Source of the DNA: Cacajao melanocephalus
Lineage: Eukaryota; Chordata; Mammalia; Primates; Pitheciidae
NCBI GenBank assembly: GCA_963573385.1
Contig: CAUYLG010005175.1
Location: forward strand, 1-64,000
DNA: 64,000 nucleotides
Reading direction: 5' to 3'
Below are positions 1 to 10,189 of this stretch, in pieces. The translations under genes were made by a program, and so were the position numbers. The notes below the pieces were generated by a model that saw only the letters and a list, made by a program, of their open reading frames with translations, was not told the DNA's origin and made no database searches. The first letter of the stretch is position 1, and every line of letters starts with the position of its first letter.

Positions 1-120
1 AATATCTATAAAATAGATTTTTATAGATATAAAAATATCTATAAAATAGATTTTTATAGATATAAAAATATCTATAAAATAGATTTTTATAGATATAAAA
101 ATATCTATAAAATATCTCTA
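1..120. repeat. 33-bp palindromic tandem repeat
   Basis: A unit beginning aatatctataaaatag recurs at 1, 34, 67 and 100, an exact 33-bp period; the first three units look identical and the fourth decays into Alu-like 'ctctactaaa' sequence. Each unit is itself a hairpin: tatctataaaa is followed after a 5-base loop by its reverse complement ttttatagata. The array sits where an Alu middle A-rich region would be, so it probably expanded inside that Alu. It is cut by the window edge. Confidence 0.9.
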
Positions 121-138
121 CTAAATATCTCTAAAAAT

Positions 139-419
<281 letters not shown>

Positions 420-760
420 CTAAACATGTTTTTCATTCTGTCATTTCCCTTCTTTCCTTAAAGTCAAGTAGGATAGGTGAGGAAAAGGGAATAGAGGAAA
501 AAATTATTATTATTACTCCCTTTCCCTTTAGAATGCAAGATCCTTAAGGACAGGAACTTTGTCTATTTTATTTACTGCTATATCTCAATTGACTAGAAAA
601 ACTCCTGGCACCTATTTACAACTCCGATATTTCCTTGAAGGAATAGCTGGGTCCTGTAAAACTACCAAAAAGATGGAAATGTGTAACAACTGTTTGGAAA
701 CATATGTAATATACTTAAACAAATTTTTTTAAAGATATTTTATTCATTTAAGATATTTAA

Positions 761-1047
761 GGCTGAATGCAGTGGCTCACACCTACAATCCCAGCACATT
801 GCTGGGGGGCCAAGGCGGTAGATCACTTGAGCCCAGGAGTTTGAGACCAGCCTGGGTAACATAGTGAGATCCTGTCTCTTAATAAACAATCTAGCTGGAT
901 GTGGTGGCACATGCTGTAGTTCCAGGCACTTAGGAGGCTGAGGTAGGAGAATCACTTGAATCTTGGAAGGCTGCAGTGAGCCATTACTGTGTCAGTGCAC
1001 TTCAGCCTTGGTGATGGGGCGAGATCCTGTCCCAAATAAACAAAAAT
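761..1047 (+). mobile_element. Alu (old, AluJ-like)
   Basis: Complete dimeric Alu from ggctgaatgcagtggctcac to an A-rich tail at about 1047. Both monomers are diverged, and 'gagcccaggagtttgagacc' is the J-type signature. It breaks up the surrounding MDH1 intron sequence without any sign of exon formation. Confidence 0.93.
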
Positions 1048-1204
1048 TTATTTATATATACTATGAAGACAAAAGGTATTTTATTCATATATACTATGTA
1101 TTCAGAAGGTTGGAAACTTGGTGACCACAATAGTTCCAACTATAGTTAACAAAATTATTCATGTCACTGGTACTAAGGATAATGCCTTATAAATCTACTG
1201 ATGA

Positions 1205-1315
1205 ACTGCTGTCTCATTTAATTCATTCATTGAACAAAACACCACTAAATTCCTATCATGTACTTGGTCCTATTTTAGGCCAAGGAATCCATTGGTGAAT
1301 CACAAGAAAACAAGA
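1205..1315 (+). repeat. Old mammalian repeat fragment
   Basis: The run attcattcattgaac ... tcctatcatgtacttggtcc ... ttggtgaatcacaag resembles the mammalian-wide 'tattgagcacctactatgtgccaggcact' repeat found again at 23.7, 59.9 and 61.7 kb. It is short and diverged, and the family name is not asserted. Confidence 0.45.
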
Positions 1316-1359
1316 GGATAAGTCGATTCTCTAAAATAGGGGCTAGAGAGGCAGTAGAG

Positions 1360-1600
1360 AGTAGTAGTTAAAGAGATTGACTCTGGAGTCTGACTTTCTG
1401 GATTCAAGTCCTCGTTCCATAACTCATTAACTGTATGCTCTAGGACAAGTTACTTAATCTCTCTGTATTATTTCCCCATAGTAAAATGGAGACAATAATA
1501 GCAACTATCTAACAAACAGAGCAGTTTGAAGGAATAAAAGAGTTAACACACAAAGCACTAAGAACAGTAGTAACGAGTATTTATAATTATCATCACAGAA
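1360..1600 (+). mobile_element. MIR (SINE)
   Basis: Typical MIR core: 'tctggagtctgactttctgg', a tRNA-derived 'attcaagtcctcg', 'acaagttacttaatctctct' and 'aaaatggagacaataatag'. It ends with a decayed tail around 1600. The match is to remembered MIR consensus phrases. Confidence 0.85.
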
Positions 1601-2700
1601 TTTTCCTCTAAAGACTTTAATAGCCTGTGGTTTTCTATTTACATGTCTGCTGCTCTCTATCAGGCCGTGAAGCCCCCTTGAGAGCAGTCTGCCTTTGATA
1701 TAAATTTGCATTTCCATATGGTGTTCAACAAGTATTTGTTGAATGAGGGAAGGTTAGGGTAACAAGTATAAACACATACTACTTCAATGTAAAGCAAGCT
1801 AGGATGAGAAAAGGGGGGTGGGAGAGAGTGAAGATCACTATCTATAAAGTTTAGCCTCCCATAAGGTCACCTGTATGGTTAGAATAATGCAGTCAATTTT
1901 AGTAGCTACTTAAAAACGTGTTTTTTTAGTACACTTAAAAACATGTTCACAGTATCACAGCCCTTAGTGATGGGGTTGTGGCCACCTAATGAACAGTTAA
2001 TTCCACTTCAGCAGTTTCCTTCTGTGTCTTTGGAGAAATTACTTTCACAGGTAGGTAATTCCATCTTATTAATAGTAGCATGAGGCTTAGTGTCTGAATG
2101 TTTGAAGATGAAACAGAGAAAAAAAAAATCCAGGTCTGGTACATTGGAGCTGAAAAGCAGGAGAGTGGGAGAGTCCTGCTGACTTTCACAATGTTACACT
2201 GTGAACATAGGTTACTATTCTTTGCTCAGATATCTGGGCAGTCTGCCAAGATCCAAAGAAGGAATGTCTTTGCTCTTAGCAAGGCACCAATGACCTTCCT
2301 GCAGATGCAGGCTCTGTGCTAACTTCTCAGCTACAAAGATTGAATTTAATTGTCTCTGTTATTCCACAGACAGATCCACATATTCCTTTTTCACTTTCTA
2401 ATTTATATATATTTCTAAATTACATGTATTTCTGTAACACAAAAAATAAGCACTACCATTTAGATTCCTTCAGTTTATTTTGCTGTTACTCCCTGTAGAC
2501 AACAAGCAAAGAATCCTCCCATTTGAATGAGCTTACAAAAAAAGGCTCTTTTCTAACTCTGACCATTCATACACTCTCCTGAAGAGGCAAGGAAATTGAG
2601 TCATGTGTGAGTTTGCTGTCAGTTTCAGCAAACTGCCAGACAAATTCTTCTTTATGTTTTGTCTCTCTGCTATCTGGCACCACAGTGACCTTCTAGGGAT
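1600..2700. other. Unassigned intronic sequence
   Basis: AT-rich, with no repeat family I recognise and no splice-flanked open frame. Short open frames on both strands begin and end without exon signals and show no protein similarity I know. Confidence 0.5.
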
Positions 2701-2734
2701 GGGACCTTGGTAGGGAAAACCAGCTAAGAATCTG

Positions 2735-2860
2735 GAGCCCAAAATCTCTCTGTGACCTTGGGAAAATTATCTGACCTCAACAGACTACATTATAAGAGTA
2801 GATAAAATAATCTCCAAATTTCCTTTGAATTCTAGAATTCCAATATTTTGAATTGCAAGG
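2735..2860 (+). mobile_element. MIR fragment
   Basis: 'ctctgtgaccttgggaaaat' followed by 'tatctgacctcaac' and a diverged 'aagagtagataaaataatct' is the MIR core pattern. Only the middle survives. Confidence 0.5.
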
Positions 2861-4000
2861 AATAAAGCTATAAGAAAAATCTACATGCAGATAACATAGT
2901 TGAGTTTGTATATGCAGTATGAGCTGGTAACTTCATCCAAAATCTCAGCTAGTAAAAATAAATTTTCAGAGAGTTGAGTACACTGTCTCTCCCCCGCTGC
3001 GAGACCCCACTGCAGTGGTCCCTATCAAAATAAATATTCGGAAAGACTTGATAAGTATAAGACATAATATAGAAAAATGGAAAGAGTGTGAGACTCTTGG
3101 GGCAAATTACATTCTCTCTGGGTCTCAATAAACTCAACTTAAAGATCTGAAGTGGGCAGATTCGTCAAGATGACCTTTAAAAAATCCCATTTAGTTCTAA
3201 AAGCAAAATGTCCAAGGTTCTCAGATAGGTACCTCTGCTTACCTAAGGTTATTAGGGCAGAAACCACTGAAACCGTAATTTAAATGACTAATTATGTGAC
3301 AAAATATTTAGGAAACCTAGGTTTAACACCCACTGCAAATTAGCGGCTGTCTCCACTGGCCCCGTTATACAGGCAGAGAGAGTAATGCCCTTGCCTTGAA
3401 AACGTGTCTTTTCAGGTTCTGGAAAATTTCCAATTCATTCGAACATTTCTCCACATTCTCCAGCCATTTTAGTATTTTGGAGATAAAGTAGGAAAAAGAG
3501 TCGCAACTATAAATAAAAGCCACTGTGTTTATAGTATGAAGTGGTTTCTCTGAGTGTGATAACAAATGTCACCTTCAAGCAGTACGCAGATTATTCCTAC
3601 GTCAGAGTTCCTTCACTAACCCTCCCCCTCCCCCTCTCTTTCAGCAGAGGCAAGAGATGGAGATCTAGGTTATCCAGGTCTTCCATGACAAAATGGTTAC
3701 ACTGTTACATTTAAAAGAGGTGCTTCTGGAACTCATAACATACAGTTCAATAAAGAATATGTGCAGTAGTTATCTGGCTAGTGATGCCGTCACTTCAGCA
3801 TATCCTGGCATTGCAAAAGGAGGTCAATGAAGGGGTTCCAAATAACATTTTGTGAAATTAGATATGGCGGAAACACCTCTCCTGCAAACGCAGATCGTAA
3901 TCTGGAGCACCTGGTAAATACTACCCTTCCAGCTTTTTGCTTTCAAAGGCCCTGTGACAAAAGCCCTTAAACACTGTGGGCTAATGAGGAGAAAAAGGGG
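2860..4000. other. Unassigned sequence upstream of the CpG island
   Basis: No recognised repeat. A pyrimidine tract of C and CT runs (about 3619-3643) lies here, and CpG density rises only after about 3960. No coding exon is supported. Confidence 0.5.
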
Positions 4001-4032
4001 TTAGGACCCAGCCTTTCCCTCCCATCGCAAAC

Positions 4033-4098
4033 CTTATCGTCCTTATCAAACAAACGCCATAACGTCCTTCGGGAAATAGCTAAAGCATAGTATTTTGT
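4033..4098 (-). pseudogene. Decayed alternative MDH1 first exon
   Basis: Read on the minus strand, codons for SYFPKDV and then FDKDDK are recognisable, followed by an AAG|GTTTGC donor at 4033/4032. Human MDH1 has an alternative isoform whose N-terminus, from memory, is MRRCSYFPKDV...FDKDDK joined to SEPIRV. In this window the two halves are in different frames: a TTTG appears duplicated between them, so the SYFPKDV frame hits TGA. There is also no in-frame ATG just before SYF; the nearest ATG reads ATG CTT TAG. The classical isoform from exon 1 is unaffected. The FDKDDK frame itself stays open upstream to ATGs at 4197 and 4179. Orthology is inferred from recalled protein sequence. Confidence 0.6.
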
Positions 4099-4376
4099 TC
4101 TCTCGCCATGCAGCAAGATTAAGATCGTGCCTCTCCAAGGACAGATACTTCTCCAGAGTCCTCCTAAGGGCCTCCCCATGCCCCGCAAGGTGGACATCAA
4201 TCCCTTCCCAATTATTGGGTCACTTCGACAATCCCCAGAAAATGAGTCCGAGCTTTCCAAAGGGCGCGAAGGACAGTGCCTTGCAGAGCGGCCTCCCAAA
4301 AGTCCCTAAAGTGCAAGAAACCCCACACTAGGGCGCGAGTGCCGGAGATGGGCAGGCACCCGGGACCCACACTCAC

Positions 4377-4470
4377 CATGACTGAAAACTGCGAGGACAA
4401 TTTCAACGCCTGCAAAATGAACCTCAGAGCGTCAGGTCACCTCTATCGCGGAACTGACTCGGAGAGGGCG
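4377..4470 (-). CDS. MDH1 exon 1 (5' UTR and start codon)
   Basis: Cytosolic malate dehydrogenase interconverts malate and oxaloacetate with NAD(H) in the malate-aspartate shuttle. On the minus strand a 5' UTR-like stretch ends ...cgcagttttcagtc ATG, immediately followed by the consensus donor GTGAGT (4376-4371). A start codon that is the last triplet of exon 1 fits the known MDH1 structure, where exon 2 begins with SEPIRV. An in-frame TGA upstream (about 4440) and no earlier ATG mean that only the methionine is encoded here. The 5' limit is approximate, since no TATA box fixes it. The divergent WDPCP exon 778 bp away supports the assignment, because the two genes are neighbours head-to-head in human. 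Exon 2 is outside the window. Confidence 0.72.
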
Positions 4471-4510
4471 AGCGGTGTTAGCGAAAAAAGGCTCCGCTCG
4501 CGACGCTGCG

Positions 4511-4530
4511 CTCTCTGGGAATTGCAGTTT
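4511..4530 (-). promoter_or_regulatory. ZNF143-like site, minus orientation
   Basis: The reverse complement reads AACTGCAATTCCCAGAGAG, close to the ACTACAATTCCCAGAATGC consensus bound by ZNF143/THAP11. It lies about 130 bp upstream of the MDH1 start codon. Confidence 0.5.
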
Positions 4531-4580
4531 ACACTGCCCTGGTTCTGGCGCAATCGCCAAAACGTTTCCTTCAAGTACTG

Positions 4581-4600
4581 AACTACACTTCCCGAGACCA
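4581..4600 (+). promoter_or_regulatory. ZNF143-like site, plus orientation
   Basis: AACTACACTTCCCGAGACCA matches the ACTACAnnTCCC core. Together with the site at 4511 it forms an inverted pair 70 bp apart between the two genes. Confidence 0.5.
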
Positions 4601-4611
4601 GAGGGTTTTCT

Positions 4612-4617
4612 CACGTG
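4612..4617. promoter_or_regulatory. E-box CACGTG
   Basis: A palindromic CACGTG lies in the promoter core just beyond the plus-orientation ZNF143-like site. This is a USF/MYC-class motif, and the CpG inside it makes binding methylation-sensitive. Confidence 0.5.
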
Positions 4618-4673
4618 CCTCTCACTGCGCTCTTTGCCGATTGCAAAGTAGTCCCTGAGGATGAGCCGCTCTG

Positions 4674-4746
4674 ATTGGAGGACGACGACACGCGGATGGT
4701 TTGGGCTAATAAAGAAAGGACCTGCCTGATGGCGCCTGGCAATTGG
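4674..4746 (-). promoter_or_regulatory. Two inverted CCAAT boxes
   Basis: ATTGG occurs in ctgattggag (4674-4678) and aattggcggg (4742-4746), about 68 bp apart. Such NF-Y pairs are frequent in divergent promoters. Confidence 0.5.
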
Positions 4747-5117
4747 CGGGAGAGACGGCGTATGTAACTCTAGGGAGGAGAGACCGACACCTTAGCGACA
4801 TCACCCCCACGCGCGCGACTGAGACTTCATCGTTCCCTGAGTGTAAACGTGGGAGGTAAAGAGACCTTCCGCTGCGTAAAGCTGGCTCGACCCGGAAACA
4901 AAATCTTTTAAAAAACAATTCACACTCTGGAGGGGAAGGGGAATTGTTAAGTTGGGACTACCCGACAGCTTCTAAGGTTGCTAAGCGACGAGGCGGGAGT
5001 GCGTGCACACTCAGGCCGCTGGGTAGCACCTGAGCGAACTGTGGCGGCGGCGGCCCGGAGACCCTAGAGACGGAGCGAGCGTGTCGCTCCCTCCCGGGTC
5101 CAAGGACTCTAGCTTAG

Positions 5118-5154
5118 GAAGCTTCTGCCCGGGGTAGAAGCTTCTGCCCTGGTG
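5118..5154 (+). repeat. 19-bp direct duplication before the WDPCP start codon
   Basis: gaagcttctgccc occurs at 5118 and again at 5137, separated by ggggta, and the ATG follows at 5155. It lies in the predicted 5' UTR. Each copy contains the palindrome agaagcttct or a near match, so the leader could fold locally. Confidence 0.75.
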
Positions 5155-5229
5155 ATGAGGCGAGAGTTTTCGCGGGACGCCTACTCCGAAGCGAGCGGGA
5201 GCCGCGCTTCTTCCCCACTCTCGAGGCAG
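5155..5229 (+). CDS. WDPCP exon 1 (first 25 codons)
   Basis: WDPCP (Fritz homologue, BBS15) is a WD-repeat planar-cell-polarity effector that helps septin organisation and ciliogenesis at the ciliary base. The ATG at 5155 opens a frame of exactly 25 codons, starting MRREFSRDAYSE and ending SSPLSRQ, and stops at a consensus CAG|GTGAGT donor (5229/5230), phase 0. Human WDPCP, as I recall it, begins MRREFCWDAYSK and continues to PLPRQ before exon 2 (DRDSFCHQ...). The match is clear but with about five substitutions. The WD repeats are encoded far downstream. The upstream GC-rich stretch from about 4985 is the likely 5' UTR. The symbol rests on recall plus the MDH1 neighbour. Confidence 0.75.
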
Positions 5230-5399
5230 GTGAGTCCTGGCCCGAGGGCAAGGGGTTTTCTTTTAACCTTAGAGTCAGGAATACGGTTGTGCGCCGTTCC
5301 GCATTGCTTTTATTAACAGGGCGGATGGCTGCGTGTTCCTGGGTCCCAACTCTGCGCCGAGTATAAGGGGCGTGGGAATGCAACTATTTTGGAGGGGGG

Positions 5400-6660
5400 G
5401 GTGCCCTGGAGTAGGCGCACCCCAACCCCTCTGTAAAATTGAGCTTTTCCAGAGTTAAATTAAAAAAAATATTTATTGAGCATCTACTTTGTCGGAGTTG
5501 AGCCTCTCCCTTCCAGGAGGTCACAGTATTCGGATATAACTTTCTCTAAGCCCTCCGTGATTGTTGTTTTGCCCATTCTCTTTTGGAAGAAACAGGGTGC
5601 GCTTTAAACAATCTTGAGTCTTAAAGTTATGCCAAAACGGCATTTCTGAGGAAAGACTGGAAGCTGAATGGGAGACAGTGGTTGTTTAGTCAGTCAGTCT
5701 CAGCTGGTAAAACAACTTAAGAGGTTCTCTTTAAAATTAATGCTGCCCAAGAGAATTGCTGTGCTCTTTAAAAGCTTGTTTCATGTGGATGTTAAAAGGA
5801 AGATACGATGCTTGGGAGTAGCATACAGGTAATGAAAATGATTAAAACATCTCTATTAGATCACATTGTTATAACTTCCGTTTTTTTCTCTATTACTGAT
5901 AAATGAATGCCAAGTAATATCTTTCAAATTTTCTCTCCGTTTTGGAGGATTTGCTATTTTTGGAAAGAAATGCAATGCTTTACTTTTAGCATGTATTAAT
6001 ATCATACCTGAATGACTCTCCTTGTATCTCTTTATTCATTTGGCTCTCAGACAACAAACTTTCCTGGTTTTCCTCTTTTGTCACTGGTTCTCAGTCCTTC
6101 CAAGTTTTTTTTTAAGCTTTTTTTTTTGTTGTGATCTCTTAACATTGGGGTGCCTGCATTCTGTCTATACTCAGTCCCTCAGTCAGCTAATTCATGAGTT
6201 GCATCACTTCAAATGCTACTTTTATGTCAAAAGCTCTCAAATTTATGTGTCTACTCCTGAATTAGTAGGTGTGCATTATTCTCAAGCCTAGGTTCTCTGA
6301 GTTTTGCTTTTTACTCTGAGCTGTTACCAAAAATGTCTCTCATCCTTCTAAACGAATTCTTCTACTAGCTGCTAACAGAAAGATTTTTCCATGTTATTGT
6401 CCTTAAAAATCTCATGATTTTTGTCCTTGATTTACGTGAATTTTAGAAGGGAGAGTTTTCATGACCAGAATTCTCACTGCAGTCCTGTAGCAGGACAGGA
6501 CATTCCCATACTCCAAGAAGGCCACAAACGTGTGAGCCTCCGTATTCCTATCCAGTCCAGACATACGGAATTGAAATCACCTGTGTGGTAGCTCGTGGGC
6601 CTCTTGTTCTGTTTATAGCTAGTTGCCCTTGTAAACCAGGTTAAGGTGTATATTAGCACT
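5400..6660. other. Unassigned sequence after the CpG island
   Basis: CpG density falls quickly after 5400. No repeat family was recognised apart from short T runs near 6105 and 6119. The small open frame at 6022-6291 has no initiation or splice context. Confidence 0.45.
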
Positions 6661-6691
6661 GATTGTAAATTACCTTTCTCACGTAATATAA

Positions 6692-7453
<762 letters not shown>

Positions 7454-7470
7454 AAAATTATGTAACCTCA

Positions 7471-7771
7471 GCTAGGCATGGTGGCTCACACCTGTAATCT
7501 CAGCACTTTGAGAGGCTGAGGCCGGAAGATCGCTTGAGTCCAAGAGTTGGAGACCAGCCTGGGCAATATACTGAGACCTTGTCTACAAAAAATTTTTTAA
7601 AAATTAGCTGAGTATGGTGGCTTGCACCTGTAGTAGTCCCAACTACTCAGGAGGCTGAGGTGGGAGGGTTGCTTGAGCCCAGGGAGGAGAGGTTGCATTG
7701 GCACCACTGCACACTGGCCTTGGCGACAGGGTGAGATCCTCACCTGTCTCAAAAAAAAAAAAAAAAAAAAA
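7471..7771 (+). mobile_element. Alu (AluJ-like) with target duplication
   Basis: Sense dimeric Alu with a 21-base A tail, flanked by aaaattatgtaacctca (7454-7470) and aaaattatttaacctca (7778-7794), a 17-bp duplication with one mismatch. The body is diverged, so the preserved duplication is notable. Confidence 0.95.
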
Positions 7772-8126
7772 GTAAAGAAAATTATTTAACCTCATATTAA
7801 TTTTATCTGTAGCATATATAAAATTGATATAGATCTATTTAAAACACATTCATTTTAATGTTTTCTTTAATGAAGTACTATTACGCTTTTAAGCTATTTT
7901 ATAGCAATTTTGTTATAACCTCATTCCTTTTTGTTGAAAGTAACAATGTAATATTTAGAGAGTACTGTAATGTAAAGATGCCTTTACATTGCTGTTGGTT
8001 TAGCTACATTTTTAGAAATATGTTCTTTACCATAGGATCATGTAATTAATAAACAATCGTGTTAGATAATAGAGTGTGATTGAAAATAGGATTATTTAAA
8101 AAGCAAGATTAAGACTTGTGAAATAA

Positions 8127-8465
<339 letters not shown>

Positions 8466-9660
8466 TTATTACAAATATTTTTTAAAGGGAAAACTGCAGA
8501 GCTAAGTAGTTGACCTTGGCTGAAAATAAAACTTTGGCTTTTTACCGTTTTTACTATTTAAGTATAATGCTAGGGATCTTGGAAATTATTTTGTTGGCTT
8601 AAATGACATGTATGACATTTTTGAAAGTATTCTTAAATTTCTAAAATGAATATGTAGTATTTTAAAAAATAACTATTCACTTCAGTGAATCTTAAACATA
8701 GTAATTCCAAATTTAGTTATGGCAAAAATAAAAGTACTTGTAATTTAATTTAAAATTGTAGTCACAATGAGAACCACTTTATTACTATGTCTTACAATTT
8801 TATATGTACACAATTTGCACACATTTTAAACTATAACATTTGACTAGAATTTTCAGTAGTGGTGAAATACAGGATATTTTAATAGAATAAAAGTTCTAAT
8901 CGTGATCATTATATAGTCAAGTTGCTGTGAGTGGTCAAGTGGTAGAATTGAGTGAATAATTTGCTAGCACCTCCTCTTTTAACTCTAGGTTAAAGACAAG
9001 ATAAAACATGATTCATCAGGATTCTGTTTGATAATTACATGTTTCCAGAAGTATGAGCTACCTAACCTTGAGTTTTTTCAAGTGAAATAAGTAGAATTTA
9101 TTGGTTTTAACTTTACTACCTAGCCGTGTGACCTTGAACAAGTTTCTTGGTCTCTAAGCCTTCATTCATTAATGAAATGAAACTAATAACATAGAGTGAT
9201 CATTATGTCTGGAAACATAATGTAGCAATTCCATTACTTTACATACCCATTTAAATCAAGAGATGTACAAGATGTTCATAAGCACTGCTTCTAAGAGCAC
9301 AGCTCTAGAAATTACCGATGTGGACATCAATAAGAAAATGTAAAAATACATTGAAAATGAATAGAACATAGCTACACACCAGCATGGATGAGTATCAGAA
9401 ATACAATGTTGATTGAAAAAAGCAAACCATAAAAGAATATATACACTATGATTTAATTTTTATAAAAATTAAAAATTTATAACAAATACTGTTATTCATG
9501 ATTTCATACACATCTGGTAAAACCATAAAGAAGAGCAGAGGAATGATTCAGAATTCAGGATAGTGGTTGCTTGGGGAGGAGAGTAAGAGAGGGGGTACTG
9601 GGGTCTTCAACATATTGGTAATCTACTTCTTTTTAAGCTGTGTTAGTATGTGGGTATTTA
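8466..9660. other. Unassigned sequence with a MIR trace
   Basis: AT-rich unique sequence. At about 9105-9200 the phrase 'gccgtgtgaccttgaacaag' followed by 'tttcttggtctctaagcctt' is a MIR core (plus strand). Nothing else was recognised. Confidence 0.5.
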
Positions 9661-9670
9661 TTCATTAATT

Positions 9671-9823
9671 TATTTATTTTGAGGTGGTCTCACTCTGGTT
9701 CCCAGGCTGGGGTGCAATGGTATGATCATGTCACTGCAGCCTCAAATTCCTGGGCTCAAGTGATACTCCTGCCTTGGCCTCCCAAAGTGCTGGTATTATA
9801 GGCATGAGCCACTGCACATAGTC
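9671..9823 (-). mobile_element. Alu monomer, antisense
   Basis: A single antisense monomer: 'gaggtggtctcactctgg', 'gcctcaaattcctgggctca', 'cctcccaaagtgctgg' and 'gcatgagccactgcac'. Followed by a (TTTA)n tract at 9825-9852. Confidence 0.88.
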
Positions 9824-9824
9824 T

Positions 9825-9852
9825 TGTTTTATTTATTTATTTATTTATTTAA
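9825..9852. repeat. (TTTA)n microsatellite
   Basis: Runs of tttatttatttatttattt between two Alu monomers. Confidence 0.85.
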
Positions 9853-9879
9853 AATACGCATATACCTCTGACCACTCTT

Positions 9880-9992
9880 TTTCTTCTTCTTCTTTGAGAT
9901 GTGGTGTTGCTATGTTGCTGAGGCTGGTCTAGAACTCCTGGGCTTGAATGAACCTTCTGTCTCAGACTCCCAGGTAGCTGGGACTGTAGGCA
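9880..9992 (-). mobile_element. Free Alu monomer with 12-bp duplication
   Basis: Antisense right-monomer-like sequence (tttgagatgtggtgttgcta ... gtagctgggactgtagg). It is flanked by ctgaccactctt at 9868-9879 and 9993-10004, so it inserted as a monomer rather than being a deletion relic. Confidence 0.8.
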
Positions 9993-10189
9993 CTGACCAC
10001 TCTTATGTATCCTATCTTATATAAAACATGGTGGTTTAGAACTTTATCTTTTATTATTGAATAGCAAATTTGAGAAAGAATAGAAAGTCACACATGAAAC
10101 TTGTACCATAAAAGAATTATTTCCATTTTTCCAAATTCTATTCAAAATTTCAAGGTTAAATTTAAATGTCATCTTGTTATTTATTTTCA

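Larger units (their letters stand above)
4440..5000. promoter_or_regulatory. Bidirectional MDH1/WDPCP promoter
   Basis: The interval between the two divergent first exons lacks a convincing TATA box and carries common CpG-island promoter motifs. Two ZNF143-like sites lie in opposite orientation: aactacacttcccgagacca at 4581 (plus) and the reverse of ctctctgggaattgcagttt at 4511 (minus). There is an E-box CACGTG at 4612, inverted CCAAT boxes (ATTGG) at 4674 and 4742, and a GGAA ETS-type site near 4892. Sharing one NF-Y/ZNF143 promoter would give both genes broad, housekeeping-like expression. Motif calls are by eye. Confidence 0.7.
4100..5400. promoter_or_regulatory. CpG island
   Basis: This is the only stretch in the window with dense CpG (for example gagcgagcgtgtcgctc, acgcgcgcgactg, gcggcggcggcccgg), against a strongly CpG-depleted background. 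It spans both predicted first exons and the space between them, as expected for a constitutive bidirectional promoter. No island-scale repeat is present. Confidence 0.9.

Noticed and set aside
1..120. Possible CRISPR-like array of palindromic repeats
   Set aside because: There are no spacers; units are contiguous, AT-only and embedded in an Alu of a primate genome.
3967..4299. 110-codon minus-strand open frame in the CpG island
   Set aside because: It begins at TTG and runs through the intron past the 4033 donor. Only the short FDKDDK end relates to a known protein, so it is treated under the decayed MDH1 exon.
5114..5383. 89-codon minus-strand frame opposite WDPCP exon 1
   Set aside because: Antisense shadow in GC-rich sequence; the plus strand has the recognisable exon and donor.
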